DNA of 64,000 bases from Brevinema_A sp051649245 (GTDB lineage: Bacteria; Spirochaetota; Brevinematia; Brevinematales; Brevinemataceae), in NCBI GenBank assembly GCA_051649245.1, contig JBOFGS010000008.1, forward strand, positions 1 through 64,000, written 5' to 3'. The notes under the pieces are model-generated. The model was not told where the DNA came from. It worked only from the letters and a program-made list of their open reading frames with translations, and did no database searches. Position numbers and translations under genes: made by a program. Of this stretch, positions 33,267 through 42,142 are shown one piece after another; position 1 is the first letter of the stretch, and each line of letters begins with the position of its first letter.

Positions 33267-34313
33267 ATGCCACCGGAAAAAGCAGTTGCCGATAAAAATA
33301 GTTTGCGAAAAAAGAAACAATTGACAGGTAAAGAAAAAGTTGCTGTTTTCTTAATCAGTATTGGGTCAGAAGTTTCATCAGAAGTTCTTAAGCATTTGAA
33401 AGAGGACGAGATTGAAGAGATTTCTTTTGAATTAGCTCGAGCTGATACTGTTGATGTGGAAACAAGAGATTTGGTCTTGATGGAATTCCAAGAACTCATG
33501 ATGGCTCAAAACTTTATTATGACTGGCGGTATTGATTATGCTCGCGAAATTTTAGAACGTGCTGTCGGTACACAAAGAGCTGCAGATATTATCAATCGTT
33601 TGACATCTTCCCTCCAAACAAAACCATTTGATTTTATCAGACGAACAGATCCTGCACACTTAGTTAACTTTATTCAAAATGAACACCCACAAACAATTGC
33701 TTTAATCTTATCTTACCTTGATCCAAACAAAGCATCTCTGATTTTGGCGGCATTAAATACAGAGTTACAAGCTGATATTATGAGACGTATTGCAACAATG
33801 GATCGTACTTCACCTGAAATTCTTCGTGAAGTTGAGCGTGTTCTTGAACGTAAATTATCGACGCTCAGTAGTGAAGACTTTACTTCTGCTGGTGGTATTG
33901 ATACTGTGGTAGCAATTATCAATAATGCTGATAGAACAACAGAAAGAAATATTATTGAGACTTTGGAAGAGGATGATCCGGATTTAGCAGAAGAAATCAA
34001 AAAGAAAATGTTTGTCTTCGAAGATATTATTACCCTCGACGACAAAAGTATTCAAAAAGTTCTTCGTAATATCGATAACAATGATCTCTCTAAAGCACTC
34101 AAATCTGTTGATGCGGAAGTGCAGGATAAAATATTTAAAAATATGTCTAAACGTGCTGCACAAATGCTTAAAGATGATATGGAATTTATGGGGCCTGTAC
34201 GTCTTAAAGAAGTTGAAGAAACTCAACAAAAAATTGTTTCTATTATCCGAAAACTTGAAGAACAAGGTGATATTGTTGTTTCAAGAGGTGGAGATGATGA
34301 TCTTGTTGTCTAG
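33267..34313 (+). CDS. fliG: Flagellar motor switch protein FliG
   Basis: 348 residues. Sits on the FliF ring and contacts the stator to produce torque. The family's middle-domain motif EHPQTIALILSYL is at about 133, and the C-terminal torque domain is MFVFEDIITLDDKSIQKVLRNIDNNDLSKALKSVD, with the charged residues expected there. The N-terminal part (LTGKEKVAVFLISIGSEVSSEVLKHL) binds FliF. A slightly long basic tail precedes it (ADKNSLRKKKQ). Spirochaetes often have two FliG copies; this one is in the fli operon, as for the motor-active copy. Confidence 0.97.
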   Translation: MPPEKAVADKNSLRKKKQLTGKEKVAVFLISIGSEVSSEVLKHLKEDEIEEISFELARADTVDVETRDLVLMEFQELMMAQNFIMTGGIDYAREILERAVGTQRAADIINRLTSSLQTKPFDFIRRTDPAHLVNFIQNEHPQTIALILSYLDPNKASLILAALNTELQADIMRRIATMDRTSPEILREVERVLERKLSTLSSEDFTSAGGIDTVVAIINNADRTTERNIIETLEEDDPDLAEEIKKKMFVFEDIITLDDKSIQKVLRNIDNNDLSKALKSVDAEVQDKIFKNMSKRAAQMLKDDMEFMGPVRLKEVEETQQKIVSIIRKLEEQGDIVVSRGGDDDLVV

Positions 34314-34357
34314 AAAAGAACTTCTCCTTTCACATTTATTATATAAGGAGTGAGATT

Positions 34358-35704
34358 ATGGATTCTAAAACATTTGATCCTCATGCAAAAATATTGCATA
34401 AAGGCCAGTATTTTATTAAACAATCTCAAAAAGTATCTATTCCTGTTAAAGCATTTCATATAGAACAAAATGAAGAACATGTAGTTCGTATGCGTATTGA
34501 AGAAATGCAACAACAGATTGTTGATCTTGAACGTCAAATTAATAATCGTCGTAAAATATCTGAAGAACAAGCTGAACAAATTTTGTCAAAAGTAAAAGAT
34601 GAAGCTAAAAAAGTAATGGAAGAAGCTGAACAGCATGCGTTTAATAAAGTTCAACAATCTCTCCAAGAAAAAGAAACCCTATTAGAGCAAACAAACCAAA
34701 GTGCAGCTCGTATTATTGATGATGCCGAAGAAAAATCAAAAGAGATCATTAATCAAGCTCATCAAGAATCGATCAATATTAAAGATACAGCTCAAAAAAA
34801 TGGTCAAAACGACGGTTATACAGCAGGTCTTGAAAAAGGTAAAACAGATATTTCTTATCTTGTTGATAGATTACATTCTGTTGTTGCTGAGACGGCTCGT
34901 GAACGTGAAAGAATTTTAGTGCATAGTGAAAATCAAGTGATCAATCTTGTGTTGACGATGGTAGGAAAAGTTGTTAAGAAAATGACAGCAGAACATAAAG
35001 ATATTGTTGTTGAAAATACAAAAGCCGCTTTAGAATTGCTTCGGGGGGCTATGACAATTTTTATTCGTGTATCCCCTCATGATTTTAATTATTTAACATC
35101 TTTTAAAGAGTATTTAGTTGGAATTATTGAAAGTAGAGCAGATATAAAATTTATTGAAGATCCAATGATAGAACCAGGTGGAGTCTATGTTGAATCTGAA
35201 ACTGGCGATATTGATGCTACTATTCGCACACAACTGGATGCTCTCGATACACAAATGCGTTTCTATATGCCTGTTAAAGTGAAAAGCCCCGAAACGTTAC
35301 GTCGTGAAGAAAAAATTCGTGAAGAACAAGAACGTGTCGAACAATATGAACAATTACGCAAAAATGAAGCCCCACCAACTACTTTTGCTCAACGTGATGA
35401 ATTTATTTCATCAGAAAAATTTTATAACGATCCTCAATCCACACCTTCAGAGACACTTCAAGATACTGATCATGTTGTTCATGAAGCAACGATCCATGAT
35501 ACAATCAATAATGTTGTAGATCAGTCTACTAATAATCAAAGCACAAATGAATCGATAAATAAATCAGATAATAATGATTCTGTTGACATTATTTCTGATG
35601 ATGAGATGAAAGATGATTCGTTTATTCAAGAAGCAATGGACTCTTATAAAGATCAATCAGAAGATTTAAACAAAGAAGTACATGATGAAGATATTACAAT
35701 TTAG
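34358..35704 (+). CDS. fliH: FliH, flagellar export ATPase regulator, long form
   Basis: 448 residues. It binds and restrains the export ATPase FliI; in spirochaetes FliH forms spokes under the switch. Residues 45-150 are a long coiled coil rich in Glu, Gln and Lys. The conserved globular part is about 180-310, including REREILVHSENQVINLVLTMVGKVVKKM-like sequence, PHDFNYL and the family-typical EDPMIEPGGVYVESETGDIDATIRTQL. After about residue 320 comes a basic and then very acidic, Asn/Ser/Asp-rich low-complexity tail of about 120 residues, which I have not seen as a normal part of FliH. It starts 44 bases after fliG and ends 15 before fliI. Confidence 0.9.
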   Translation: MDSKTFDPHAKILHKGQYFIKQSQKVSIPVKAFHIEQNEEHVVRMRIEEMQQQIVDLERQINNRRKISEEQAEQILSKVKDEAKKVMEEAEQHAFNKVQQSLQEKETLLEQTNQSAARIIDDAEEKSKEIINQAHQESINIKDTAQKNGQNDGYTAGLEKGKTDISYLVDRLHSVVAETARERERILVHSENQVINLVLTMVGKVVKKMTAEHKDIVVENTKAALELLRGAMTIFIRVSPHDFNYLTSFKEYLVGIIESRADIKFIEDPMIEPGGVYVESETGDIDATIRTQLDALDTQMRFYMPVKVKSPETLRREEKIREEQERVEQYEQLRKNEAPPTTFAQRDEFISSEKFYNDPQSTPSETLQDTDHVVHEATIHDTINNVVDQSTNNQSTNESINKSDNNDSVDIISDDEMKDDSFIQEAMDSYKDQSEDLNKEVHDEDITI

Positions 35705-35719
35705 TGTAGAGATCACCTT

Positions 35720-37021
35720 ATGAATAATTTGTTTACAAAATATCAAAATGCCTTAAATAGAACTCCTGAGCTTAAAAGTTACGGTAAAATCGAAGGAGTA
35801 GATGGACTAGTCATTCAAAGTAAAGGTCCTATTGGATCTATAGGTGATTTATGTATTATTCATGCCCCAATTCCTGTAAAAGCTGAAATCGTCGGTTTCA
35901 AAAATGGTAAGACCTTATTAATGCCTTTAGGACATTTGCATGGAATTACTCCTGGTATGAAAGTTGAAAATATGCGTTATCCTTTGAGAACTCCTGTTGG
36001 TGAGTCATTATTAGGACGTGTCTTAAATGGTGCCGGAGAATCCATTGATAATCTAGGACCTCTTCAAACAGAAACCGTATACGATATTGATAGACATCCT
36101 CCAGATCCTTATCAGAGAAAGCGTATTACAGACTATATTTCAACAGGTGTTCGAGCTATAGATGGTGTTTTAACCACAGGACAAGGTCAACGTCTAGGTA
36201 TATTTGCGGGAAGTGGTGTTGGTAAGTCTACTCTTATGGGAATGATTGCACGTAATACAAATGCAGATGTTAATGTTATTGCATTAATAGGGGAACGTGG
36301 TCGCGAGGTACGTGAATTTTTAGAAAATGATCTTGGTGAGGAAGGACGAAAAAAATCAATTATTATTGTGGTAACAGGAGATGAACCTCCTTTGCTAAGG
36401 ATTCGAGGAGCTTATGTTGCTACAGCAATAGCAGAATATTTTCGTGATCAAGGTTTAAATGTCATGTTTATGATGGATTCTGTCACTCGTTTCGCGATGG
36501 CTCAACGTGAAATTGGATTATCTTTGGGAGAACCTCCTGCCATGCGTGGCTATACACCAAGTGTCTTTTCAGCATTGCAAAAACTTTTAGAACGAACTGG
36601 TACTAGTGAATCTGGTTCTATTACTGCATTTTATACTGTGTTAGTCGAAGGTGATGATGATAATGAACCAATATCTGATACTGTTCGTGGTATTTTAGAT
36701 GGTCATATTTTGTTATCTCGTGAGCTGGCTGATAAAAATCATTTTCCTGCAATTGATGTGACAGCAAGTATTTCTCGTGTCATGAAAGATATTTCTTCAG
36801 AAGAACAAAAATTATTAGCAGGAAAATTACGTGAATTGATTGCTACTTATAAAGAGTCAGAAGCTCTCATTAATATTGGTGCTTATATCAAAGGTTCTAA
36901 TCCTTTAATCGATGAATCTATTAAAAAGATGCCAGCCATTAATACATTCTTGAAACAAGGAATTAAAGAATACAGTTCATTAGATGAGACTTTTGATTCT
37001 TTAAAAAAAATCATTAACTAA
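35720..37021 (+). CDS. fliI: Flagellum-specific ATPase FliI
   Basis: 433 residues. ATPase of the flagellar type III export gate, similar to F1-beta. Walker A is GSGVGKST (164-171) in LGIFAGSGVGKSTLMGM. The family sequence ERGREVREFLENDLGEEGRKKS, the Walker B strand VMFMMDSVTRFAMAQREIGLSLGEPP, and GSITAFYTVLVEGDDDNEP are all intact. A strong terminator begins immediately after the stop, so no fliJ follows in this unit; fliJ would have to be elsewhere or too diverged. Confidence 0.97.
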   Translation: MNNLFTKYQNALNRTPELKSYGKIEGVDGLVIQSKGPIGSIGDLCIIHAPIPVKAEIVGFKNGKTLLMPLGHLHGITPGMKVENMRYPLRTPVGESLLGRVLNGAGESIDNLGPLQTETVYDIDRHPPDPYQRKRITDYISTGVRAIDGVLTTGQGQRLGIFAGSGVGKSTLMGMIARNTNADVNVIALIGERGREVREFLENDLGEEGRKKSIIIVVTGDEPPLLRIRGAYVATAIAEYFRDQGLNVMFMMDSVTRFAMAQREIGLSLGEPPAMRGYTPSVFSALQKLLERTGTSESGSITAFYTVLVEGDDDNEPISDTVRGILDGHILLSRELADKNHFPAIDVTASISRVMKDISSEEQKLLAGKLRELIATYKESEALINIGAYIKGSNPLIDESIKKMPAINTFLKQGIKEYSSLDETFDSLKKIIN

Positions 37022-37022
37022 T

Positions 37023-37074
37023 ATATATATAGTAAAGCCTTCCCAAATTTTTGCGAAGGCTTTACTATATATAT
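37023..37074. terminator. Terminator after fliI
   Basis: Perfect 20-base stem (GTAAAGCCTTC / GAAGGCTTTAC core with AT-rich base), 12-base loop. It separates the flagellar operon from the convergent hydrolase gene. Confidence 0.9.
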
Positions 37075-37089
37075 TACAATGTTATATAA

Positions 37090-37857
37090 TTATGGAATAG
37101 TTATTTGTAAATTATCATAACTTAATAGGATATGTTTGGGTAACTGTTGTGTCCATTCTTCATGACAAACCGCATGATCCATATGAATTAAATAACAAAT
37201 ATTTGGGTTTATTTTTTCTACTAATGATTCCATCTCTTGACGGTTTAGATGTGTTTCATGAGCTTGTTCCCTTAAGCAACTAATGACTAAGGTATCAATG
37301 TTTTTGATGGCGTCTATGGTAGTAGACGGCAATGTCTTAACATCAGTAAGATAAGCAATATTATTGATTTTATATCCTAAAATTGGTAAACATCCATGTA
37401 ATACCCTCAAAGGTAAGATTTCTATTCCTTCAAAACTAAAATATTGGTATTCATGAATTTCTGTTAACGAAATGTGAGTCAGCCCTTGTTTTTTTTGTAA
37501 GTGTTGATCAAATAAATAAGGGAAAATAGTTTTAAGATGTTGATTTGTTTTTTGATCGGCAAAAATAGGGATAATTTTGTCCCGAGTTAATGGTCTCAGT
37601 TCATCAATCCCAATAATATGATCATAATGTGGATGTGTTAGTAACAATGCATCAATAGACGTTACATGATGTGTTATTAACTGTTGCCTAATATCTGGTC
37701 CAGCATCAATAAGAATTTTTTTTGTGCCGATATTTAATAAGACAGCACAACGTTGACGTTTATCTCGCAAATCATTTGACAAACATGTCTTACAAGAACA
37801 TCCGATCATAGGAATTCCAGATGATGTTCCTGTGCCTAAAAAAGTGAGTTGTACCAT
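37090..37857 (-). CDS. MBL-fold hydrolase, PhnP-like
   Basis: 255 residues of the metallo-beta-lactamase fold. The metal motif is LTHPHYDHIIGIDELR, with further ligands His in RVLHGCLP, Asp in YLTDVKT and His at LIHMDHA. The N-terminus has the zinc-cluster pattern typical of PhnP-like enzymes, GTGTSSGIPMIGCSCKTC then RDKRQRC. Such proteins hydrolyse cyclic phosphodiesters; the E. coli prototype acts in phosphonate breakdown, but no phosphonate genes are near, so the physiological substrate is open. Single-gene unit convergent with fliI. Confidence 0.85.
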   Translation of the reverse strand: MVQLTFLGTGTSSGIPMIGCSCKTCLSNDLRDKRQRCAVLLNIGTKKILIDAGPDIRQQLITHHVTSIDALLLTHPHYDHIIGIDELRPLTRDKIIPIFADQKTNQHLKTIFPYLFDQHLQKKQGLTHISLTEIHEYQYFSFEGIEILPLRVLHGCLPILGYKINNIAYLTDVKTLPSTTIDAIKNIDTLVISCLREQAHETHLNRQEMESLVEKINPNICYLIHMDHAVCHEEWTQQLPKHILLSYDNLQITIP

Positions 37858-37961
37858 AGTAAATTTCCTTTTTTATCGAAAATTACAAAAATATAAAATT
37901 ATATATTTGATAAAGTATAATATAAAAGAATAATTTTATCAATAATATAAAGGAGAAATAT

Positions 37962-39341
37962 ATGATAGGAGATGTTAAAGTTTTATTTGATCATCATTTT
38001 TTCAAAAAAGCACTACGTGTCAAACCAAAAAATGAACAAGAGTTTTTGATTAGATATTTTACTATTGATTCTCGAATCGAAGGAGATACTGCATTATATT
38101 GTTTTATTGGTATTAAGGGAAAAAATTTTGATGGGAATGATTTTTTTGAGGATGCTTATAATCGTGGGTTCAGAGTTTTTGTTCTTCAAAAATCACCTGA
38201 AAAAATTCCTCATGATGCAATAATTTACTTAGTGGATGATACGATTATTGCATTATCTGATTTAGCAAAGGAACATAAACATAATTTAATTATTTCATCT
38301 ATTTTAATTACTGGAAGTATTGGTAAAACCACAACACGCCGAATGTTAACACATGTCTTTAAACAAAAATATCCTGTCCATACGGCAAAAAAGAATTGGA
38401 ATAATCATATTGGTTTACCCCTGACAATATTGGAAACACCACCAGATGCTAAAATGTCGATTTTAGAAGCAGGGATGAGTGCTCCTGGAGAAATTGAATA
38501 TTTATCTAAAATAGTTGAACCTAATATTGCCATAATTACAAATGTTGGCTATAGTCATGCCGAATTTATCGGGGGAATTGATCAAATCGCACAATGTAAA
38601 GCTGAAATTACAGAAGGGATGAATAAAGGATCAATTCTTTTGATTAATACACATGATCCTTATAAAAATTTATTTATTTCAAAAGCAAAAGGTTCTATAC
38701 AGTTTTTTGATCCAAATGATCTTCAAATCATTAATGATGAATGTCTTGATGGTTTTACTTTTACGCACAAACAATATCCAGATGAAGTATTTCGTTGTCC
38801 TATTCCAGGAAAGCATTTACTATTAAATTTGGCAATTGTTTTTGCTTGTGTGGAAATTTTTCATATCCCTGTAGAATGTATTCATGAAGGTCTTAAGCAT
38901 ATCCAAGAAGACCTTGGTAACAGGATGCATGTATTTAAAAAGAATAGCATAACGGTGATTGATGATTGCTATAATGCATCTTTGGAGTCGTTTAATGCAA
39001 CACTAGATGTTCTGTCAAATGCTCAAAATTTAGGACGTAAAATCGCAATAATAGGTGACATCTTGGAACTCGGAGATCAAGCAGAATGGGTACATCGTGA
39101 GATTGGTAAAAAAATATCTTTGTTGAAAAATATCGATCTGGTATTAGCTGTTGGTCATAATATGAATTATACTTGTTCTGAACTAAAAAATATCCCTTAT
39201 GCTCATTTTATGAATAATGAGGATATTTTGGAGATCCTTAAACGAGAACTTGCTCCTAATGATATTGTTCTTGTTAAAGGATCTAACGGTATGAAATTAA
39301 ATATGTTAGTTACATATTTAGAAAATACTGTTATATTTTAA
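37962..39341 (+). CDS. murF: UDP-MurNAc-tripeptide--D-Ala-D-Ala ligase
   Basis: 459 residues. Adds D-Ala-D-Ala to the UDP-MurNAc tripeptide, the last cytoplasmic step of the peptidoglycan precursor. Mur-ligase landmarks: the ATP loop ITGSIGKTTTR, AKKNWNNHIGLPLTIL, EAGMSAPGEIEYLS, IITNVGYSHAEFIGG, the C-terminal DDCYNASLESFNATLDVL and VKGSNGMKL. An N-terminal substrate domain is shown by RYFTIDSRIEGDTALYCFIGIKGKNFDGNDF. AAGGAG precedes the ATG. Its end overlaps the convergent lipoprotein gene by 11 bases, with no terminator between. Confidence 0.95.
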   Translation: MIGDVKVLFDHHFFKKALRVKPKNEQEFLIRYFTIDSRIEGDTALYCFIGIKGKNFDGNDFFEDAYNRGFRVFVLQKSPEKIPHDAIIYLVDDTIIALSDLAKEHKHNLIISSILITGSIGKTTTRRMLTHVFKQKYPVHTAKKNWNNHIGLPLTILETPPDAKMSILEAGMSAPGEIEYLSKIVEPNIAIITNVGYSHAEFIGGIDQIAQCKAEITEGMNKGSILLINTHDPYKNLFISKAKGSIQFFDPNDLQIINDECLDGFTFTHKQYPDEVFRCPIPGKHLLLNLAIVFACVEIFHIPVECIHEGLKHIQEDLGNRMHVFKKNSITVIDDCYNASLESFNATLDVLSNAQNLGRKIAIIGDILELGDQAEWVHREIGKKISLLKNIDLVLAVGHNMNYTCSELKNIPYAHFMNNEDILEILKRELAPNDIVLVKGSNGMKLNMLVTYLENTVIF

Positions 39342-40026
39342 ATAAAAATTCATTTGTTTCATTATGTATAGATATAAACTCTATCTTATATGACTTATAG
39401 TCTCCAGCCGCTACACTTCCAGTTGTTATCAATCCAACCTTAATAGAATATACTTGTACATTTGGTTTTACTGGTATATCTTTTACTATACCACATGATG
39501 TATTTTTTATAGTAATCTTTTGAGCTTTGGCACCTGTATCTGATATTTGTATTACTATATCTCCTGCTCCCAACCAAGGAAAACCTGTAGCAGGACGTTC
39601 TGGTATTGATATATTAAAATGAACAGAACGGACTCCTATAAAAAATGTAAAGTTACTGTTAATAGTATTATAGTCACTATCAGTAAAAGAAATTTCTACT
39701 GGATATTTATTTATATCATCTAGAGATCCCTTGTTATTTGATAAATTGATCATTTGAGAAATAGAATAACTTTTTGTATCTCCGTTAATCTCATACCATG
39801 TTGATAACTGAGGACTTATAATCTTTATACTTTTGATATTTTTTGATGCTAAAATATCAGCTTCTAATAATAGATTGTCGCTGATTAACGGTGTATTTAT
39901 ATCTTTATTTTTTAAGATGATTTGATTTTCTAAGCTCTTTGGATCTTTAGTAAAAGGAGTAAACTCTCGTACTGAACATGTAGTTAGAAAAATTAAATAA
40001 AGAACTAATAAATAAAATCGCCACAT
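39331..40026 (-). CDS. Lipoprotein, paralogue A2 (unknown family)
   Basis: 231 residues. Lipoprotein signal MWRFYLLVLYLIFLTTC, Cys17; the Thr-Thr before Cys is a loose, spirochaete-style lipobox. The mature part is beta-rich and clearly related to the neighbour at 40084: both share SVHxxIS-P-RP-xG-PW-G, then DTGA and a K-x-x-I/L-S/K-N strand. I do not recognise the family. GGAGG lies 5 bases before the ATG. It is 57 bases downstream of its paralogue on the same strand, so they probably form one unit. Its 3' end overlaps murF. Confidence 0.78.
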   Translation of the reverse strand: MWRFYLLVLYLIFLTTCSVREFTPFTKDPKSLENQIILKNKDINTPLISDNLLLEADILASKNIKSIKIISPQLSTWYEINGDTKSYSISQMINLSNNKGSLDDINKYPVEISFTDSDYNTINSNFTFFIGVRSVHFNISIPERPATGFPWLGAGDIVIQISDTGAKAQKITIKNTSCGIVKDIPVKPNVQVYSIKVGLITTGSVAAGDYKSYKIEFISIHNETNEFLFKI

Positions 40027-40083
40027 ATGATCCTCCGTATATTTTAAACCATTATATTTTACTATCTAGATTAAAGAATTCTA

Positions 40084-40797
40084 TTATAAAGAAAATTCAT
40101 AAATACTCTCTTTACCGTTAACAGATATAAAAATAATAGAATAGTTCATTTTTGTATCATCAACGGGAACATTTCCAATTGTGACAGATTTAATATTCTG
40201 ATTGATCTCTTTTGTTCCACCAGATGGACTCATGCTTATAACACGAGAGGGTTGGGATCGATTTGAGAGTGAGATCTTGCTAAGTTGAGCACCTGTATCT
40301 AATATTTTTATATAGATATTACCTGCCCAAGGAGTTCCCGCCATAGGTCTTACAGGTAGTGATATGACTGTGTGCACAGAAGCTATTTTTAGGGGTATCG
40401 AAAAATTACTTGTGAATGTTTGTTTGTCAATATCAGTAAATTCAATAGTTATAGGGTAAGAGGCGGTACTGCTTGAAAATCCGTTAGTATTTGATAATGA
40501 AATATTTTGAGCGATTGTGTGATTTTTTGTTAAAACACTAAGATTATATATTCTTGTAGATTGGGGGGTAGTGATTTTTACAGATTCAATATTTTTTATT
40601 GACATAATTTTAGCATTTAAGAAGATATCATCAAGAACTAACGGTTTTGTTTGATTGGGAGATAGCAAAATGATTTCGTTATTATTATTTTCGGTATTTT
40701 GGACATTCTCAGTAATATTTTTATTGCTTGTAAAATTACGAAAAGAACAACTTATGATAAAAAATAAAGCAGGTAATATTAGATAATATTTTAACAT
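40084..40797 (-). CDS. Lipoprotein, paralogue A1 (unknown family)
   Basis: 237 residues. Lipoprotein signal MLKYYLILPALFFIISCS, Cys17. A short Asn-rich linker (ENVQNTENNNNE) follows, then two beta-rich parts. It is a tandem paralogue of the gene at 39331: compare SVHTVISLPVRPMAGTPWAG with SVHFNISIPERPATGFPWLG. The shared core suggests two immunoglobulin-like sandwiches. The promoter lies at 40822-40851 and is back-to-back with that of the next, unrelated pair of small lipoproteins. Function unknown. Confidence 0.78.
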   Translation of the reverse strand: MLKYYLILPALFFIISCSFRNFTSNKNITENVQNTENNNNEIILLSPNQTKPLVLDDIFLNAKIMSIKNIESVKITTPQSTRIYNLSVLTKNHTIAQNISLSNTNGFSSSTASYPITIEFTDIDKQTFTSNFSIPLKIASVHTVISLPVRPMAGTPWAGNIYIKILDTGAQLSKISLSNRSQPSRVISMSPSGGTKEINQNIKSVTIGNVPVDDTKMNYSIIFISVNGKESIYEFSL

Positions 40798-40821
40798 AAC
40801 ATAATTCCTTAATTATATCTC

Positions 40822-40851
40822 ATTATATTTTAATAAAATAGTTGATATCAA
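40822..40851 (-). promoter_or_regulatory. Promoter for the A1-A2 lipoprotein pair
   Basis: Minus strand: TTGATA (40846-40851), 18-base spacer, TATAAT (40822-40827). Its -35 is half of the palindrome TTGATATCAA also used on the other strand. Confidence 0.6.
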
Positions 40852-40870
40852 ATGAGATATGTATTATAAT
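40842..40870 (+). promoter_or_regulatory. Promoter for the B1-B2 lipoprotein pair
   Basis: TTGATA (40842-40847), 17-base spacer, TATAAT (40865-40870). The -35 overlaps the -35 of the divergent pair inside the palindrome TTGATATCAA (40842-40851). Confidence 0.65.
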
Positions 40871-40913
40871 ATAGTATATCATAATATTTATCAAAATTCA
40901 AGGAGATTTACTT

Positions 40914-41360
40914 ATGAAAAGATTTATAGTAATGTGTTTAACTTTTTTAGTAGTGTCTTGTGGTAGTGGTGGAAAAAAAACAACAGAAGATATATCTTCT
41001 TCAACACCTAATATACAAGAGTCATTACCTACTTTAAAAGATTCAAAAATTTTATCTAAACTTCGTAATACATCTTGGGAAATGCCTGATTATAAATTTG
41101 CCAATATTAGTTTTAAAAAAGATAAAGTTAATGTTTCTTTAAGTGAAACCTCTTATATGTCTAATGCTGGTTTGTTTATCTTGGAAGAAGATAATGACAT
41201 TGTTGTGTTTAATGTTTATACCGATACTAATAACAGTGTATTTGCTTTGAGTATAGAAGATCCTAAGAGTATTAAGATTTCTGTCATTAATGAATCAAAT
41301 AGTCTGGAAGGTTATAAACAAGTTCATAACACTTTTGGAACAGTTATGGTTAAAAAATAA
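40914..41360 (+). CDS. Small lipoprotein, paralogue B1 (unknown family)
   Basis: 148 residues. Lipoprotein signal MKRFIVMCLTFLVVSCGSGG, Cys16, followed by a Ser/Thr-rich linker. The folded part (about 45-148) begins LSKLRNTSWEMP and continues with short beta strands, like a small barrel or META-type fold. It is related to the next gene: both have an L(R/H)NTxW motif and a strand of the form SxxDPK/Qxx-xSV/I. AAGGAG precedes the ATG. It is transcribed divergently from the A1-A2 pair. I do not recognise a named family. Confidence 0.75.
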   Translation: MKRFIVMCLTFLVVSCGSGGKKTTEDISSSTPNIQESLPTLKDSKILSKLRNTSWEMPDYKFANISFKKDKVNVSLSETSYMSNAGLFILEEDNDIVVFNVYTDTNNSVFALSIEDPKSIKISVINESNSLEGYKQVHNTFGTVMVKK

Positions 41361-41398
41361 TCTCCTATTATTTATATAAAATAGAGATGAGAGCTTAT

Positions 41399-41800
41399 AT
41401 GAAATATATTATTTTTTTATTCTTATTGTTTGGATTCTGTGTAAAAAAAATTGATGTTTTGGACTGGGATAAGCCATTGATTGAGCGTTTACATAATACA
41501 AAATGGAAAATCAATCAAGAACGTAAAAATAATATCATAGAATTTCATGATTCAAAACTTAAGTTAGGTGTAGGTAATATATTAGCAACTTCTTTAACAG
41601 AATATCAGATTGTTGCTCAAAATACAAATTTTGTGTTATTAAGTATTTATAATGATATTTCTCCTCGTTTATTAGGTGTTAAATTGGTTGATCCTCAAAC
41701 ACTTTTAGTCTCAATTTGGACTGCAGATGTTCAACTTACTTCTCAAATTGCTCAAGAGCAATTGGAAGAACAAGGTCAATTATTTAAATTACAAAAATAA
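41399..41800 (+). CDS. Small exported protein, paralogue B2
   Basis: 133 residues. The N-terminus MKYIIFLFLLFGFCVKK is a signal-like segment with a cysteine, but Phe before Cys is a poor lipobox, so it may be a lipoprotein or a signal-anchored protein. The rest parallels the preceding gene: IERLHNTKWKIN, an IIEFHDSKLKLGVG strand, and VKLVDPQTLLVSI. I chose ATG 41399, which starts the signal directly and is preceded by GAGAG; ATG 41387 adds four polar residues. It ends inside a bidirectional terminator. Unknown function. Confidence 0.65.
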   Translation: MKYIIFLFLLFGFCVKKIDVLDWDKPLIERLHNTKWKINQERKNNIIEFHDSKLKLGVGNILATSLTEYQIVAQNTNFVLLSIYNDISPRLLGVKLVDPQTLLVSIWTADVQLTSQIAQEQLEEQGQLFKLQK

Positions 41801-41825
41801 GGCTCATTATGAGCCTTATTTTTGT
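41791..41825. terminator. Bidirectional terminator, B2 / nifU-like
   Basis: 16-base stem (AATAAGGCTCA / TGAGCCTTATT core), loop TTA. Both convergent stop codons lie inside it. Confidence 0.92.
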
Positions 41826-42115
41826 GTGAGATCTAAATCTTTAAATTGACTTGGAATCACTTCAATGCGATCAGATACTCTTGCATTCAAGAATTGTTGG
41901 ATTGCCATAAGCGTTCCTGCAGAAGCACTCGGACAACCGTTACATGCTCCAAGGTATTCAATAAATAATAATAGATTATCGCCATCTTGCTTTAAGTCTA
42001 TTAATTCCATGTCACCACCATCCATCACAAGCATTGGTCTGACATGTTCATCTAACTCAGCTTCGATCATACGTAATTGCTGAACAAGTGTCAGCTTATC
42101 AAAATTTTCTTTCAT
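41816..42115 (-). CDS. NifU-like Fe-S scaffold (C-terminal domain type)
   Basis: 99 residues, consisting of the NifU C-terminal domain (Nfu type), which carries or transfers iron-sulphur clusters. The cluster motif is Cys58 and Cys61 in GACNGCPSASAGTL; VRPMLVMDGGDMELIDL before it is typical. It follows the cysteine desulfurase by 27 bases on the same strand, so donor of sulphur and scaffold are made together. No IscU-type scaffold is in the window. Confidence 0.92.
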   Translation of the reverse strand: MKENFDKLTLVQQLRMIEAELDEHVRPMLVMDGGDMELIDLKQDGDNLLLFIEYLGACNGCPSASAGTLMAIQQFLNARVSDRIEVIPSQFKDLDLTQK

Positions 42116-42142
42116 CGCTATACTCCTTTATTTTTTATTAAT

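Noticed and set aside
33713..34265. Antisense ORFs within fliG
   Set aside because: Both are mirror frames of a conserved coding region, with no start signals.
37962..39341. MurF ATP loop GSIGKTTTR as abnormal
   Set aside because: Ile in place of Asn still fits the GxxGKT pattern used by Mur ligases.
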